A stretch of DNA of 64,000 nucleotides from Burkholderiaceae bacterium (GCA_017992055.1 JAGOPK010000015.1:23819-87818); one strand, 5' to 3'; counted from the stretch's first letter, positions 39,416 through 55,693 are shown. Translations and numbers: made by a program. Notes: generated from the letters alone by a model not told the origin.

Positions 39416-39760
39416 ATGCGCCGCCGTCCCATTGCCACCGCCCTGCTTGCGCTGCTGCTGCTGATCACGCAGCAGCTGGCGCTGCTGCATGTGCATCCGG
39501 CGGCCGGCGGCCATGGGACCGGCGTCGCCGCCAGCGCTGCAGCGGACACCGGCGAGGCCGACGCCGCCGCCGATCTGCTGTGCGCGCCCTGCCTGGCGCT
39601 GAGCCAGCTGGCCACGCTGCTGCCCCCGGCCGACTGGCCGCCGCTGCCCGGCGACGCGGCCCAGGCCGCACCAGCCCAGCCGCGCGTGGCCGCGGCCGGC
39701 GGCCACGGCGGCGCGCCCTACCAGGCCCGTGCACCGCCCCGGCTTTCTGCCCTGAGCTGA
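39416..39760 (+). CDS. DUF2946-like small exported protein
   Basis: 114 residues. N-terminal hydrophobic helix (IATALLALLLLITQQLALL), then HVHPAAGGHG and a CAPC pair, the layout of DUF2946-type proteins that are often found beside TonB receptors or copper/zinc genes. The CxxC and His residues could bind a metal in the periplasm. A -10-like TATGCT lies only 12 bases before the ATG, so the leader would be very short if that promoter is real. The ZnuD-like receptor gene starts 82 nt downstream, probably one operon. Confidence 0.68.
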   Translation: MRRRPIATALLALLLLITQQLALLHVHPAAGGHGTGVAASAAADTGEADAAADLLCAPCLALSQLATLLPPADWPPLPGDAAQAAPAQPRVAAAGGHGGAPYQARAPPRLSALS

Positions 39761-39842
39761 CCTGCCGCCTGCTGCTGCGGCCGCTGTTGTTCCAGCGGCG
39801 CGGCGCGGGCGTGTTCCCGTTCATTGCCAGAAAGCTGTTTCC

Positions 39843-42077
39843 GTGACCCAGTCTTCCCTGCCCCGTGGCCGGGTGCCGGCCGCCGTGCCGGCGCGCCCGC
39901 GCCCTGCCTGCCCGTCCCCGTTGTTCGTGGCCCTGAGCCTGTCGGCGCTGCCGCTGCTGCCGGCCCAAGCCCAGACCCAGACCCCAGCCCCGGCCGCCAC
40001 CAGCGTGCTCATCACCGGCAGCCCGCTGCGTGGCGACAGCCTCAATCCGCCGGCCCAGGTGCTGGCCGGCGAAGGCCTGGCGCTGCGCCGCGCCGGCACA
40101 CTGGGCGAAACCCTGGCCGGCCTGCCCGGCGTGGCCGCCAGCGGCTTTGGCCCGCAATCCAGCCGGCCGGTGATCCGTGGCCTGGACGGCGACCGCATCC
40201 GCCTGCTGGACAACGGCGCCGGCGCGCCCGATGCCTCCAACCTCAGCTTCGACCATGCGGTGGCCATCGATCCGCTGGTGATCGAGCGCCTGGAGGTGCT
40301 GCGCGGCCCGACCGCCCTGCTCTACGGCGGCAATGCCACCGGCGGCGTGGTCAATGCCATCGACAACCGCATCCCGCGCCGGCCGCTGGGCCCGCTGTCG
40401 GGCCGGCTGGAGCTGCGCGCCGGCGGCGCCGCGTCCGAGCGCGCCGGCGCCGCGGTGCTGGAGGCCGGCAGCCCCGGCAGCGGCCTGAGCTGGCATGTGG
40501 ACCTGGCCGAGCGCCGCAGCCGCGACCTGCGCACGCCGGCGTTCACGCCGCCGGCCGAGGAGCATGACCACGAGCACGAAGACCATGCAGCGGAGGCCGA
40601 CGCCGCCAGCCCCGTGCGCCGCGTGGCCAACAGCGCCGGCCGCAGCCGCGCCGGGGCGCTGGGCCTGTCCTGGGCCGACCACGACGGCTTCGTCGGCGTC
40701 TCGGTCGACCAGCTGCGCAACAACTACGGCGTGGTGGTCGACCCCGAGGTCAGCATCCGGCTGAAGCGCGAGCGCCTGGCGCTGGCCGGTGAGCGCCGCG
40801 GCCTGGCCGGTCCGCTGGCCAGCCTGTCCTTCCAGGCCAGCCACACCCGCTACCAGCACGAGGAGGTGGAAGGCACGGGCGAGGTCGGCACCACCTTCCG
40901 CAGCCGCGGCCAGGAGCTGCGCCTGCTGGCCCGCCAGGCCGCCACCACGCTGGGCGGCTGGCGGCTGGACGGCGCGGCCGGCCTGCAGGCCGAGCGGCTG
41001 GACTTCTCGGCCCTGGGCGAGGAGGCCTTCGTGCCCGGCACGCAGACGCGCAGCCAGGCGCTGTTCCTGCTGCAGGAGCTGAGCCGGCCCGGCAGCGAAG
41101 GCACCGGCGGCGACATCGGCTTCAGCGCCGGCCTGCGCAGCGAGCGTGTGCGCGTGGCCTCCGACGGCGATGCGCCCGAGGCCGACGAGGCCCGCTTCGG
41201 CGTCGACGCCAGCCGCCGCTTCACGCCCTTCAGCGCCATGCTCGGCGCGGCCCTGCCGCTGGGCCGCAGCGCCGGCGGCGCCTGGCGGCTGCGTGGCACG
41301 CTGGGCCACACCGAGCGCGCGCCGGCCTATTACGAGCTGTATGCCAACGGCCTGCATGTGGCCACCGGCGTGTTCGAGGTCGGCGATGCGCAGCAGGCGC
41401 TGGAGCGCAGCCGCCATGCCGAGCTGGGCCTGCAGTGGCAGCACGCCGCCAGCCGGACCCAGCTCCAGGCCAGCCTGTGGCACACCCGCTTTGCCAACTA
41501 CATCGCGCTGGATGCCACCGGCCGGGACGTGACGGTCGAGGACCACCACACAGGCGGCAGCACCACCGTGCCCGAATACCGCTTCAACGGCGTGCCGGCG
41601 CGGCTGCAAGGCCTGGAGCTGGAGGCGCGCACCGCCGGCCGCGGCCTGCCCGGGCTGGCCGGACTGGCGGCCTGGGACTGGACCGCCAGCGCCAGCCTGG
41701 ACTGGCTGCGCGGCGACAACCTGGCCAGCGGCGAGCCCTTGCCGCGGCTGGCGCCGTGGCGCCTGGCGCTGGCGCTGGAAGCCCGCCGCGGCGACTGGCA
41801 ATGGGCGCTGGCGCTGCGCCACCAGGGCGAGCAGAACCGCGTGCCGGCCACCGACCGCGCCACGCCGGCGGCCACCGTGGCCGACCTGGCGCTGGGCTAC
41901 CGCCAGGCCCTGGGGCGCAGCGGCGGCAGCGGCGAGCCCGCCGAGGCACTGTGGACGCTGAAGCTCAGCAACCTGGGCAATGCGCTGGCCTACAACGCCA
42001 GTGCGGTGCTGCCGGCCCGTGAGCGCTCACCCACCGGCGCGCGCGCGCTGACCGCCGGCCTGCGTCTGACGTTCTGA
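39843..42077 (+). CDS. TonB-dependent outer-membrane receptor, ZnuD-like
   Basis: 744 residues, GTG start. Signal peptide ends near PAQAQTQ. Plug domain (~50-165): VLITGSPLRGDSL as TonB-box region, LPGVAASGFGPQSSRPVIRG, LEVLRGPTALLYGGNATGGVVN. A beta-barrel follows and ends in Phe (LRLTF), as needed for outer-membrane assembly. An extracellular-loop segment EEHDHEHEDHAAEAD (~240) is His/Glu-rich, as in the zinc receptor ZnuD. Zinc uptake is likely; copper or another metal is possible. No Zur box was seen upstream. Co-oriented with the DUF2946-like gene. Confidence 0.87.
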   Translation: MTQSSLPRGRVPAAVPARPRPACPSPLFVALSLSALPLLPAQAQTQTPAPAATSVLITGSPLRGDSLNPPAQVLAGEGLALRRAGTLGETLAGLPGVAASGFGPQSSRPVIRGLDGDRIRLLDNGAGAPDASNLSFDHAVAIDPLVIERLEVLRGPTALLYGGNATGGVVNAIDNRIPRRPLGPLSGRLELRAGGAASERAGAAVLEAGSPGSGLSWHVDLAERRSRDLRTPAFTPPAEEHDHEHEDHAAEADAASPVRRVANSAGRSRAGALGLSWADHDGFVGVSVDQLRNNYGVVVDPEVSIRLKRERLALAGERRGLAGPLASLSFQASHTRYQHEEVEGTGEVGTTFRSRGQELRLLARQAATTLGGWRLDGAAGLQAERLDFSALGEEAFVPGTQTRSQALFLLQELSRPGSEGTGGDIGFSAGLRSERVRVASDGDAPEADEARFGVDASRRFTPFSAMLGAALPLGRSAGGAWRLRGTLGHTERAPAYYELYANGLHVATGVFEVGDAQQALERSRHAELGLQWQHAASRTQLQASLWHTRFANYIALDATGRDVTVEDHHTGGSTTVPEYRFNGVPARLQGLELEARTAGRGLPGLAGLAAWDWTASASLDWLRGDNLASGEPLPRLAPWRLALALEARRGDWQWALALRHQGEQNRVPATDRATPAATVADLALGYRQALGRSGGSGEPAEALWTLKLSNLGNALAYNASAVLPARERSPTGARALTAGLRLTF

Positions 42078-42153
42078 TCGGCGCAAACGCCGGCCCGGCC
42101 GGCGCTTGATCCACGGATCGCGCGGCCGGCCGCTGGCTACGCTTGCGATCACC

Positions 42154-42378
42154 ATGAACCTGCGCCGCTTCCGCCTGCCCAAGGACCCAGGCTGGGCCGA
42201 CACCGTGGCCCAGCCGGGCGACTCGCAGCTGGGCCGGCCCAGCGAATGGTCCGAGAGCCGGCTGGACCCCAGGCGCTGCGGCGACTTCCGCGGCGACCTG
42301 GACGGCCTGGAAGTGCAGGAGCTGGACAGCGAAACCGTGTTCGACCGCCTGTTCGGCCCGGCACCGCAGCGGCCCTAG
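42154..42378 (+). CDS. Small hypothetical protein
   Basis: 74 residues, hydrophilic, charged (RRFRLPKDPGWADTV; SEWSESRLDPRRCGD; LDGLEVQELDSETVFDRLF). No signal or membrane segment and no family recognised. No strong ribosome-binding site is seen, but the composition looks protein-like and the frame ends just before the convergent NnrU gene. Treat as probable. Confidence 0.5.
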   Translation: MNLRRFRLPKDPGWADTVAQPGDSQLGRPSEWSESRLDPRRCGDFRGDLDGLEVQELDSETVFDRLFGPAPQRP

Positions 42379-42389
42379 GGCCGTTCGAC

Positions 42390-42968
42390 CTAGCCGAAGG
42401 GCCGCACGCCGAACAGCCAGGCGTGGCCGCCAAAGGCCAGCGCCGCCCAGGCCGCCAGGCCCAGCACCAGGGTCAGCGCCGTGCCCGCCGGCGTGCCGGC
42501 CGCATAGACCGTGCCGGCCTGGCGGTCACGCGCCCGCGCGGCGCGGAAGGCCAGCACCGCCCAGACCAGGAAGCCGCCGAACAGCAGCCCATCGGCCAGC
42601 GTGTTGTTGGCCAGCAGATGGGCCAGGGCCCAGACCTTGACCGCCAGCAGCATCGGGTGGTGCAGCCGCGCCTTCAGCGCATTGCGCGGCACATAGGCCG
42701 CCACCAGCAGCAGCATGGCCAGCAGCACCAGCAGGGCCGCCAGATGGCGGGTCCAGGTCGGCGAGGCCCACAGCACCAGCGGTTCCAGCCGCGCCTGGCC
42801 ATAGCCCCAGACGATCAGCGCAAAGCCGGCCAGCGAGACCAGCGTATACAAGCCCTTGTAGGCGCCTTCGCCGCGCCGGGCGATGAAGCGCCCCCGCCAG
42901 CCCTCGGCCACGATGCGCAGCGAGTGCACGCCCAGAAACAGCAGCAGGCCCAGGATCAGCGCGGTCAT
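42390..42968 (-). CDS. NnrU-family membrane protein
   Basis: 192 residues with about five to six hydrophobic helices. FLGVHSLRIVAEGWR at the start, RHLAALLVLLAMLLL and RHPMLLAVKVWALAHLLANN-like residues (here HHPMLLAVKVWALAHLL) are characteristic of NnrU, a protein first seen beside denitrification genes and related to methyltransferase-like isoprenylcysteine proteins. Function is not settled. No denitrification genes are near. GGAGAGACC precedes the ATG at 42968. The TPR-like gene lies 27 nt upstream on the same strand. Confidence 0.87.
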   Translation of the reverse strand: MTALILGLLLFLGVHSLRIVAEGWRGRFIARRGEGAYKGLYTLVSLAGFALIVWGYGQARLEPLVLWASPTWTRHLAALLVLLAMLLLVAAYVPRNALKARLHHPMLLAVKVWALAHLLANNTLADGLLFGGFLVWAVLAFRAARARDRQAGTVYAAGTPAGTALTLVLGLAAWAALAFGGHAWLFGVRPFG

Positions 42969-42995
42969 GGCGGTCTCTCCAGCGTCAGTGGTGGC

Positions 42996-44270
42996 TTACT
43001 TGCGCGCCGGGCTCTTCAGGTACAGCAGCCACAGCCGGGCCACGTCGGCGCTGCCGTCCGTGCCCTTGACCGCGGCAAAGCTCTGCTGGGCCTCGTCGGC
43101 CTTGCCGGCACGCACCTGGGCCAGGCCCAGGCGCAGCTGGGCCTCGTCGGGCTGGCGCAGGCCGCCCTTGGCGATGCCGGCGGCCATCAGCGACAGCGCA
43201 CGCTCGTGCTGGTCCATGCCCGACAGCGCAAAGCCCAGGCGCAGCGCGGCATTGCCGTCCTTGGCATTGCGCGCCGCGGTTTCGTCGGCAGCCAGCGTGC
43301 CGCGGTCGGCATTGGCGGCCTTGACGATGGCGTCGCGCAGCTTGCGCTCGTCGGCGGCATCGCCCAGGGCCTTGCTGGCAAAGGCCGCCTCGATGACCTT
43401 CTGCGCCTCGCCGGGCAGGCCGGCGCGCATCGCCCGCTCGGCCCAGTCGGCCTGCTCGCCGGCATTCAGCGGCACGCCCACGGCCTGGCGCAGGCGGTAC
43501 AGGTCCAGCCGCCATTTGTCGGCGGCAAAACCTTCCTTCTGCAGCTGGCGCTGCACCAGCTCGCGCCAGTATTCGGGCTTGCCGGTCAGGCTGGCCAGCT
43601 GCGTCAGCGTGGCCAGATAGCCCGCGTCGTCCTTGCTCTCGGCCTGGCTGCCGGCCAGCAGGCGCAGCGTGGCCTCGGTGGCCGGGCGGCCGGCGGCCTG
43701 CTCGGCGGCGATCTGGGCCAGCATCTCGCGCGCCGCGCCGGCATGGTCGCCGGTGACGGCCAGCAGCTGCGGATACAGCCGGCGCAGCTCGGCGCTGGGG
43801 CCCTGGGCGTCCAGATAGGCCTTGACCCACTTCAGCGCACGCGGATAGTCCTTCAGCTGCAGCGCCAGCTTGACCGTGGTCTCGGTCAGCGACTGGCGGT
43901 CGTCGGCCGGCAGAAAGCTCGATGCGAGGGTCGACTCGAACAGCGACACCGAGCCGGCCACGTCGCCGGTGCTGAAGCGGGCCACGGCCTTCATGCGGGC
44001 GATCAGATAGGCCTCGTAGGGCGTGGTGCCGGCCACGGCCTCGGCTTCGGCCAGGCGGGCCAGCGCATCGGCATGCTGGCCGGCGCGCAGCGCTTCCTGC
44101 GCCGCCTGCAGCGGCTTGGCGGTTTCAGCGCGCACGGTGGGCGCAGCGGCCGCAGAAGCCGGCACGGCCGGCGCAGCGGCCTGGGCCGAGGCCAGCGCGG
44201 GCAGGGCCAGCAGGGTCGCCAGCGCCAGCGGGCGCAGCAGGCCGGAAGAGAGGGGGGAGAAACGGGTCAC
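42996..44270 (-). CDS. Exported TPR-like repeat protein
   Basis: 424 residues, GTG start at 44270 with GAGG upstream. Signal peptide ends near ALASAQA. The mature protein is all-helical with repeated A/L-rich hairpins (LQAAQEALRAGQHADALARLAEAE; AQLRLGLAQVRAGKADEAQQSFAAV in shorter parts) typical of tetratricopeptide-like repeats. Probably a periplasmic scaffold protein; partner unknown. A strong terminator separates it from the Tim44-like gene upstream, so it has its own promoter. Confidence 0.8.
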   Translation of the reverse strand: MTRFSPLSSGLLRPLALATLLALPALASAQAAAPAVPASAAAAPTVRAETAKPLQAAQEALRAGQHADALARLAEAEAVAGTTPYEAYLIARMKAVARFSTGDVAGSVSLFESTLASSFLPADDRQSLTETTVKLALQLKDYPRALKWVKAYLDAQGPSAELRRLYPQLLAVTGDHAGAAREMLAQIAAEQAAGRPATEATLRLLAGSQAESKDDAGYLATLTQLASLTGKPEYWRELVQRQLQKEGFAADKWRLDLYRLRQAVGVPLNAGEQADWAERAMRAGLPGEAQKVIEAAFASKALGDAADERKLRDAIVKAANADRGTLAADETAARNAKDGNAALRLGFALSGMDQHERALSLMAAGIAKGGLRQPDEAQLRLGLAQVRAGKADEAQQSFAAVKGTDGSADVARLWLLYLKSPARK

Positions 44271-44310
44271 AGGCAGGCCTCGCTGAACTCGCTGGAGCGG
44301 CGGCGGGATG

Positions 44311-44352
44311 AAAAAAGGCGAAGCCGCGAGTGTAGTCAGCGCGGCTTCGCCT
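44311..44352 (-). terminator. Strong intrinsic terminator after the Tim44-like gene
   Basis: Minus strand: a perfect 13-bp stem (AGGCGAAGCCGCG with its exact complement, 44316-44328 and 44340-44352) around an 11-base loop, followed by six T residues. It lies 41 nt after the stop of the Tim44-like gene at 44394 and before the start of the TPR-like gene at 44270. Confidence 0.93.
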
Positions 44353-44393
44353 GTGGGTACGGCCGGGGTACGGCCTGGCAGGGGCGGCTGCCG

Positions 44394-45395
44394 TCAGTGC
44401 GTGGCGGCCTCCAGCGGCGTGATGCCGGCAATGGCCCAGTCGCCACCGGCGGCCGGGCGCACCAGGTGCCACAGCTCGTCGAAGGGCTGGGCGCCGGCCT
44501 CGGCCTGCTCGCGCACCAGGCCGCGGAAGCGCACGCTGACGATGTCCTGGCCAGCGTCGTGGGCCACGTCGGCGATCTCGGCATCGAGCTGCACCACATC
44601 GGTCTGCTGGGCCGCGGCGCCGCGGTCCTGCAGGTCCAGGCGCAGCGAGGCAAACAGCTCGGGCGTGGTGAACTTGCGCAGATCGTCGACATTGGCCGCG
44701 TCATTGGCCGCCTGCATGCGGATGAAGACCATCTTGGCCAGGCGCACGAAGTCGGCGCGGTCCATGCCACTCGGCAGGGCCGGAGCGGCGGGCTGGGCGC
44801 TGCCGCCCACCGGCGCGGCCGCCGACTGCGGCGTCTGCGGCGTCACCGGCGCCTGCGCGCTGCGCTGCAGCGGCTGCTGCTCCAGCGGACGCTGGCCGAA
44901 CGGCGTGGCCGAGGCAGCGGCACCCGCGCCGGCACCAGCCATCGCCAGCTGGCCGTCGCGGCGCTGACCGCCGCCGGCAAAGCGCCGCATCACGAAGCGG
45001 ATGGCCACCACCGCCAGCACGGCCAGCAGCGCAATCATCACGAAGTTGGCCAGGCCTTCACCCCAGCCCAGATGGCTGAACAGCGCCGCCAGGCCGATGC
45101 CGGCGGCCAGGCCGGCAATCGGCCCCAGCCACGAGCGCTTGCCGGCGGCGGCCGCGGCGGCCGGAGCGGCGGCGGCAGCGCCGGCCATGGCCGGGTTGGC
45201 CGCCGGCGCCTGGCCCGGCGTCTGTGCCGGGCTGGCGGGGGTGTTGGGCGTGGTGTCGGCGGGCTTGGCCGGCATCTGGCGCTGCATGCCGGCGGGCTTG
45301 CCTCCGCCCAGGCGCTTGGCATCGGCATCCGCCGGATGCAGGGCCAGGCCCAGCGCGGCAACCGACATCGACAGGGCGACCAGCAGGTGTTTCAA
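44394..45395 (-). CDS. Tim44-like-domain membrane protein
   Basis: 333 residues. Start set at TTG 45395, with GGAG eight bases upstream; it gives the signal peptide MKHLLVALSMSVAALGLAL. An ATG eight codons further in would shorten that signal. Then come a Pro/Ala-rich linker, one or two membrane helices (LGPIAGLAAGIGLAALFSHLG; MIALLAVLAVVAIRFV, each within 60-140), and a C-terminal Tim44-like domain (~205-330) with FVRLAKMVFIRMQAAND and FDELWHLVRP. Bacterial Tim44-like proteins are inner-membrane proteins of unclear role. Ends in a strong terminator. Confidence 0.83.
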   Translation of the reverse strand: MKHLLVALSMSVAALGLALHPADADAKRLGGGKPAGMQRQMPAKPADTTPNTPASPAQTPGQAPAANPAMAGAAAAAPAAAAAAGKRSWLGPIAGLAAGIGLAALFSHLGWGEGLANFVMIALLAVLAVVAIRFVMRRFAGGGQRRDGQLAMAGAGAGAAASATPFGQRPLEQQPLQRSAQAPVTPQTPQSAAAPVGGSAQPAAPALPSGMDRADFVRLAKMVFIRMQAANDAANVDDLRKFTTPELFASLRLDLQDRGAAAQQTDVVQLDAEIADVAHDAGQDIVSVRFRGLVREQAEAGAQPFDELWHLVRPAAGGDWAIAGITPLEAATH

Positions 45396-45513
45396 GGGAT
45401 GTGCTCCGTGAATGGACAGGGAAAGGAACGCATTCTGAGTGCTGTCGGCCGGCCATGGTTCCCTGGGGTTCCCCCGGAGCGTGACGGGCGGCCGGCGCAG
45501 GCAGCATGACTGC

Positions 45514-46569
45514 ATGACCTCCCGCCGCTGGACCCAACGCCCCGCCGGATCGACCTGGGGCGACTTCGGCGCCGACGACCAGCTGGGCCGCCTGAACCTG
45601 CTGACGCCCGAACGCCGCCGCGCCGCCGCCGCCGAGGTGCGCGAAGGCCTGGCCTTCTGCCTGAGCCTGCCGCTGGACTATCCGGGCGGCTCGGTGCTGA
45701 ACCCTCGCCGCAAGCCGCCGCTGCTGCAGCCGACCACGCTGCGCGGCCAGCCGTTCATGAACCAGGCGCTGCGCCAGTTCGATGCCCGCAACACCGACAT
45801 CATCTGCGACGACCAGGTGACGATGAGCCTGCAGTACAGCACGCAGTGGGACAGCTTTGCCCACGTTGGCAGCTGGTTCGACGCCGATGGCGACGGCGAG
45901 CCGGAGAAGGTGTATTACAACGGCTGGCGCGCCCACGAGCACATCCTGGGCCCCGGCGACCGCCTGCTGGCCGACTGCGGCTGCGCCGAGGGCGCGTCCA
46001 AGGCGCTGGCCCTGGGCATCGAGAACTTCGCCACCAGCGCACTGCAGGGCCGCGGCGTGCTGGTCGACCTGGCGGCGCACACCAACCACGACGGCCACCA
46101 CCCGCGTGTGGCGGTCGACCATGCGCGGCTGATGCAGATCCTGCAGGCCGACGGCGTGGTGGTCGAGCCCGGCGACATCCTGCTGCTGCACACCGGCTTT
46201 GCCGAGGTGCTGCTGGCCATGCAGCGCGAGCCCGACGGGGAGCGCCTGCATGCCAGCGGCGCGGTGCTGGACGGCCGCGACCCGGCCCTGCTGCAGTGGA
46301 TCAGCGACAGCGGCGTGGCCGCGATCTGCGCCGACAACTATGCGGTCGAGGCCTATCCGGCGCGCGACGTGCCCGGCGAGCGCGCGGCCCTGCCGCTGCA
46401 CGAGCACTGCCTGTTCAAGCTGGGCGTGCCGCTGGGCGAGCTGTGGTGGCTGGGCGAGCTGGCGACCTGGCTGCGCGCGCACGGCCGCTCGCGCTGCCTG
46501 CTGACCGCGCCGCCGCTGCGCCTGCCCGGCGCCGTGGGCTCGCCGGTGACGCCGGTGGCCACGGTCTGA
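45514..46569 (+). CDS. Cyclase-family (kynurenine formamidase-like) hydrolase
   Basis: 351 residues. Belongs to the PF04199 cyclase family: DQLGRLNLLTPE at the start, TMSLQYSTQWDSFAHVG where the metal-binding HxGTHxD-type site would be but with an altered sequence, then GVLVDLAAH and LPLHEHCLFKLGVPLGE near the end. The longer size and changed motif fit the large-cyclase subgroup rather than KynB proper; the reaction (amide or lactone hydrolysis) is unproven. Divergent from the Tim44-like gene; convergent with the hybrid kinase gene (5 nt between stops). Confidence 0.8.
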   Translation: MTSRRWTQRPAGSTWGDFGADDQLGRLNLLTPERRRAAAAEVREGLAFCLSLPLDYPGGSVLNPRRKPPLLQPTTLRGQPFMNQALRQFDARNTDIICDDQVTMSLQYSTQWDSFAHVGSWFDADGDGEPEKVYYNGWRAHEHILGPGDRLLADCGCAEGASKALALGIENFATSALQGRGVLVDLAAHTNHDGHHPRVAVDHARLMQILQADGVVVEPGDILLLHTGFAEVLLAMQREPDGERLHASGAVLDGRDPALLQWISDSGVAAICADNYAVEAYPARDVPGERAALPLHEHCLFKLGVPLGELWWLGELATWLRAHGRSRCLLTAPPLRLPGAVGSPVTPVATV

Positions 46570-46574
46570 GCTTG

Positions 46575-53497
<6,923 letters not shown>

Positions 53498-53669
53498 CCA
53501 GATCTCCTGCGCCACACAGCGGCGATGCGGGATCCCGAACGGAGGGTACGGCTGGACCGGCCGGGGACTAGACCTGCATGCTAGGACAAAGCGGGGCCAT
53601 CCCTCCCGGTCTGCAGGCCGGCAACGCGGGCCGGGCGTGCAAAAACTCCGCGACCGCCCCGGGCCGGGC

Positions 53670-54638
53670 TCATTTGGCGGCCAGCCCCAGGCGCTCGATC
53701 AGCGCCCGGTCCTTGACGAAGGTGTCGCGCGCCCATTGCAGGTAGTCGGGGCCGCTCTTGTACCAGCCGGCCTGGTTCAGCTGGTCCAGCACCTTCTGGT
53801 GCTCGGGATCGTCCATGGCCTTCTTGAAGGCGTCGTGCAGGGTCTTCACCACCGCCGGGTCCATGCCCTTGGGGCCGACCAGGCCATAGGGCGAGTTGCC
53901 GACCACGTTGTAGCCCAGCTCCCGGGCCGTGGGCACCTGCGGCCAGCGCTTGGTGCGCTGCTCGCCAAAGGTGACCAGCAGGCGCATCTGGCCGCCGTCG
54001 ACGAACTTGTCCCAGCCGCTGGCATCGCTGGCGGCCATCACATGGCCGCCCAGCAGGGCCTGCATCTGGTCGGCATTGCCCTTGAACGGGATGTGGTTGA
54101 GCTGCACCTTGGCGGCGTCGGCCAGCTCCTCCAGCAGCAGGTGCGGGCTGGTGCCGCTGCCGGTGGAGCCAAAGTCGATCTTGCCGGGCTGCTTGCGCGC
54201 GGCCTCGATGTAGTCGTTGAAGCTCTTGTACGGCGAGTCGGCGCGCACCACGAAGCCGAAGGTGTAGCCCGACACGCCGAGGATGAAGCTGAAGTCGTTG
54301 ATCGGGTGCCAGGGCACCTTCTGCATGTGCGGCAGGCGCAGCATGCCCATCGGGTACTGGGCGATGGTGTAGCCGTCGGGCCGGGCGTTCAGCGCCATCG
54401 TTCCCGGGCCGTTGGTGCCGCCGCCGCCGGGCTGGTTCTGCACGATCACCGGCTGGCCCAGGTGCTTGGCGGCCAGCTCGGCCAGCGCCCGCAGGTGGCG
54501 GTCGGTGGAGCCGCCGGCCGGCCAGGGCACGATCAGCGTCACCGGCCGCGACGGATAGGCCGGCGCCTGGGCCGGGGCCGCCAGCGGGGCCAGCAGGCCG
54601 ATGGCCAGGGCGGTGGACAGCAGGTGGCGGCGGTGCAT
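53670..54638 (-). CDS. Bug-family periplasmic solute receptor (tripartite tricarboxylate transporter type)
   Basis: 322 residues with signal peptide ending near APAQAPAYP. Bug landmarks: PSRPVTLIVPWPAGGSTD at the mature start, QNQPGGGGTNG, GSTGSGTSPHL, HIPFKGNADQM and GGHVMAASDA. These bind carboxylates, amides or similar ligands; most Bug proteins in Burkholderiales stand without TctAB membrane partners, as here. GGAGACC precedes the ATG. Divergent from the IclR regulator, which may control it. Confidence 0.92.
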   Translation of the reverse strand: MHRRHLLSTALAIGLLAPLAAPAQAPAYPSRPVTLIVPWPAGGSTDRHLRALAELAAKHLGQPVIVQNQPGGGGTNGPGTMALNARPDGYTIAQYPMGMLRLPHMQKVPWHPINDFSFILGVSGYTFGFVVRADSPYKSFNDYIEAARKQPGKIDFGSTGSGTSPHLLLEELADAAKVQLNHIPFKGNADQMQALLGGHVMAASDASGWDKFVDGGQMRLLVTFGEQRTKRWPQVPTARELGYNVVGNSPYGLVGPKGMDPAVVKTLHDAFKKAMDDPEHQKVLDQLNQAGWYKSGPDYLQWARDTFVKDRALIERLGLAAK

Positions 54639-54751
54639 GGACGGTCTCCTGGATCATGTTGCGCAGCAGCATTCCGCTGCCTGGAACGGATCAGTCTATG
54701 CAGGCCACGCCCGGCTTGACAACGCCATTGAGGGAAAACGACCAGCGCTTT

Positions 54752-54767
54752 TGTCGCTGCTGCGACA
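54752..54767. promoter_or_regulatory. Palindrome in the Bug receptor / IclR intergenic region
   Basis: TGTCGC and GCGACA flank a four-base centre, midway between the divergent starts at 54638 and 54841. IclR regulators often bind such dyads to control both themselves and the neighbour. A second weaker dyad, TTCC-N7-GGAA, lies near 54672. Symmetry and location are the only evidence. Confidence 0.4.
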
Positions 54768-54840
54768 GGTTCCGGCCCGCCGGCCGGCGCACCATTTCTC
54801 AGCGCGGAATAACGGAACAACAAGCGGCGGAGGACGGCAG

Positions 54841-55677
54841 ATGGGACGGCAACGCGACCAGGCGATGGACCATGGCAGCGAGGACGCCAGCAGCGACCGG
54901 CGCTTCGTCACCGCGCTGGCGCGCGGGCTGGAGCTGCTGCGCTGCTTCAAGCCCACCGACCGCTGGCTGCCGCACCAGGAGCTGGCGCGCCGCACCGGCC
55001 TGCCCCAGGCCACGGTGTCGCGGCTGAGCTTCACGCTCACCGCGCTGGGCTATCTGCGCCACCGCGGCCCGCGTGGCGAGTACGCGCTGGCGCCGGGCGT
55101 GCTGGCGCTGGGCTTTTCGATGCTCGGCAACTTCGACGTGGCGCGCATCGCCCGGCCGCACATGCAGGCCCTGGCCGACCTGGCGCAGGCCGCGGTGTCG
55201 CTGGGCGTGCGCCGCGAGCTGGGCATGGTCTATGTGGCGCACTGCCGCAGCAGCGCGCCGCTGACCCTGGGCCTGGACGTGGGCACCCAGCTGCCGCTGG
55301 CCACCACGGCCATGGGCCGGGCGCTGTACGTGGCCCTGCAGCCCGACGAGCAGGCGCGGCTGGATGCGCGCCTGCAGGCCCAGGCCCAGCAGCGTGGCGG
55401 CATTCCCTGGGCGGTGCAGCAGCAGGGCCTGGAGCGCGCCCGCGCCCAGCAGCGGCTGCAGGGCTTCGTCACCAGCGAGGCCGAGTGGGAAAGCGACATC
55501 AGCGCCGCCGGCGTGGCGGTGGACCTGAACGACGGCCGCGAGCCGCTGTCGCTGACCGTGGGCGGCCCGGCGGCGCGGCTGCAGGGCGCCTTTTTGCAGC
55601 AGACCGCCGGCCCGGCCCTGGTGCGCACCGCGGCGGCGATCCGCGATGCCATCCATGCCGGCGGCTGGGCCGACTAG
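54841..55677 (+). CDS. IclR-family transcriptional regulator
   Basis: 278 residues. N-terminal winged helix (~18-80): RRFVTALARGLELLRCF, LARRTGLPQATVSRLSFTL as recognition region, YLRHRGPRGEYALAPG as wing. The C-terminal effector domain (~95-270) has LGLDVGTQLPLATTAMGRA, typical of IclR. The ligand is probably an aromatic or carboxylic acid. GGAGGACGGC stands before the ATG. Divergent from the Bug receptor gene, its likely target. Confidence 0.92.
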   Translation: MGRQRDQAMDHGSEDASSDRRFVTALARGLELLRCFKPTDRWLPHQELARRTGLPQATVSRLSFTLTALGYLRHRGPRGEYALAPGVLALGFSMLGNFDVARIARPHMQALADLAQAAVSLGVRRELGMVYVAHCRSSAPLTLGLDVGTQLPLATTAMGRALYVALQPDEQARLDARLQAQAQQRGGIPWAVQQQGLERARAQQRLQGFVTSEAEWESDISAAGVAVDLNDGREPLSLTVGGPAARLQGAFLQQTAGPALVRTAAAIRDAIHAGGWAD

Positions 55678-55693
55678 GGCGGATTAGGGCCGA

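Noticed and set aside
42246-45509. Plus-strand open frame of about 1087 codons
   Set aside because: Antisense to NnrU, the TPR-like and the Tim44-like genes; crosses a strong terminator.
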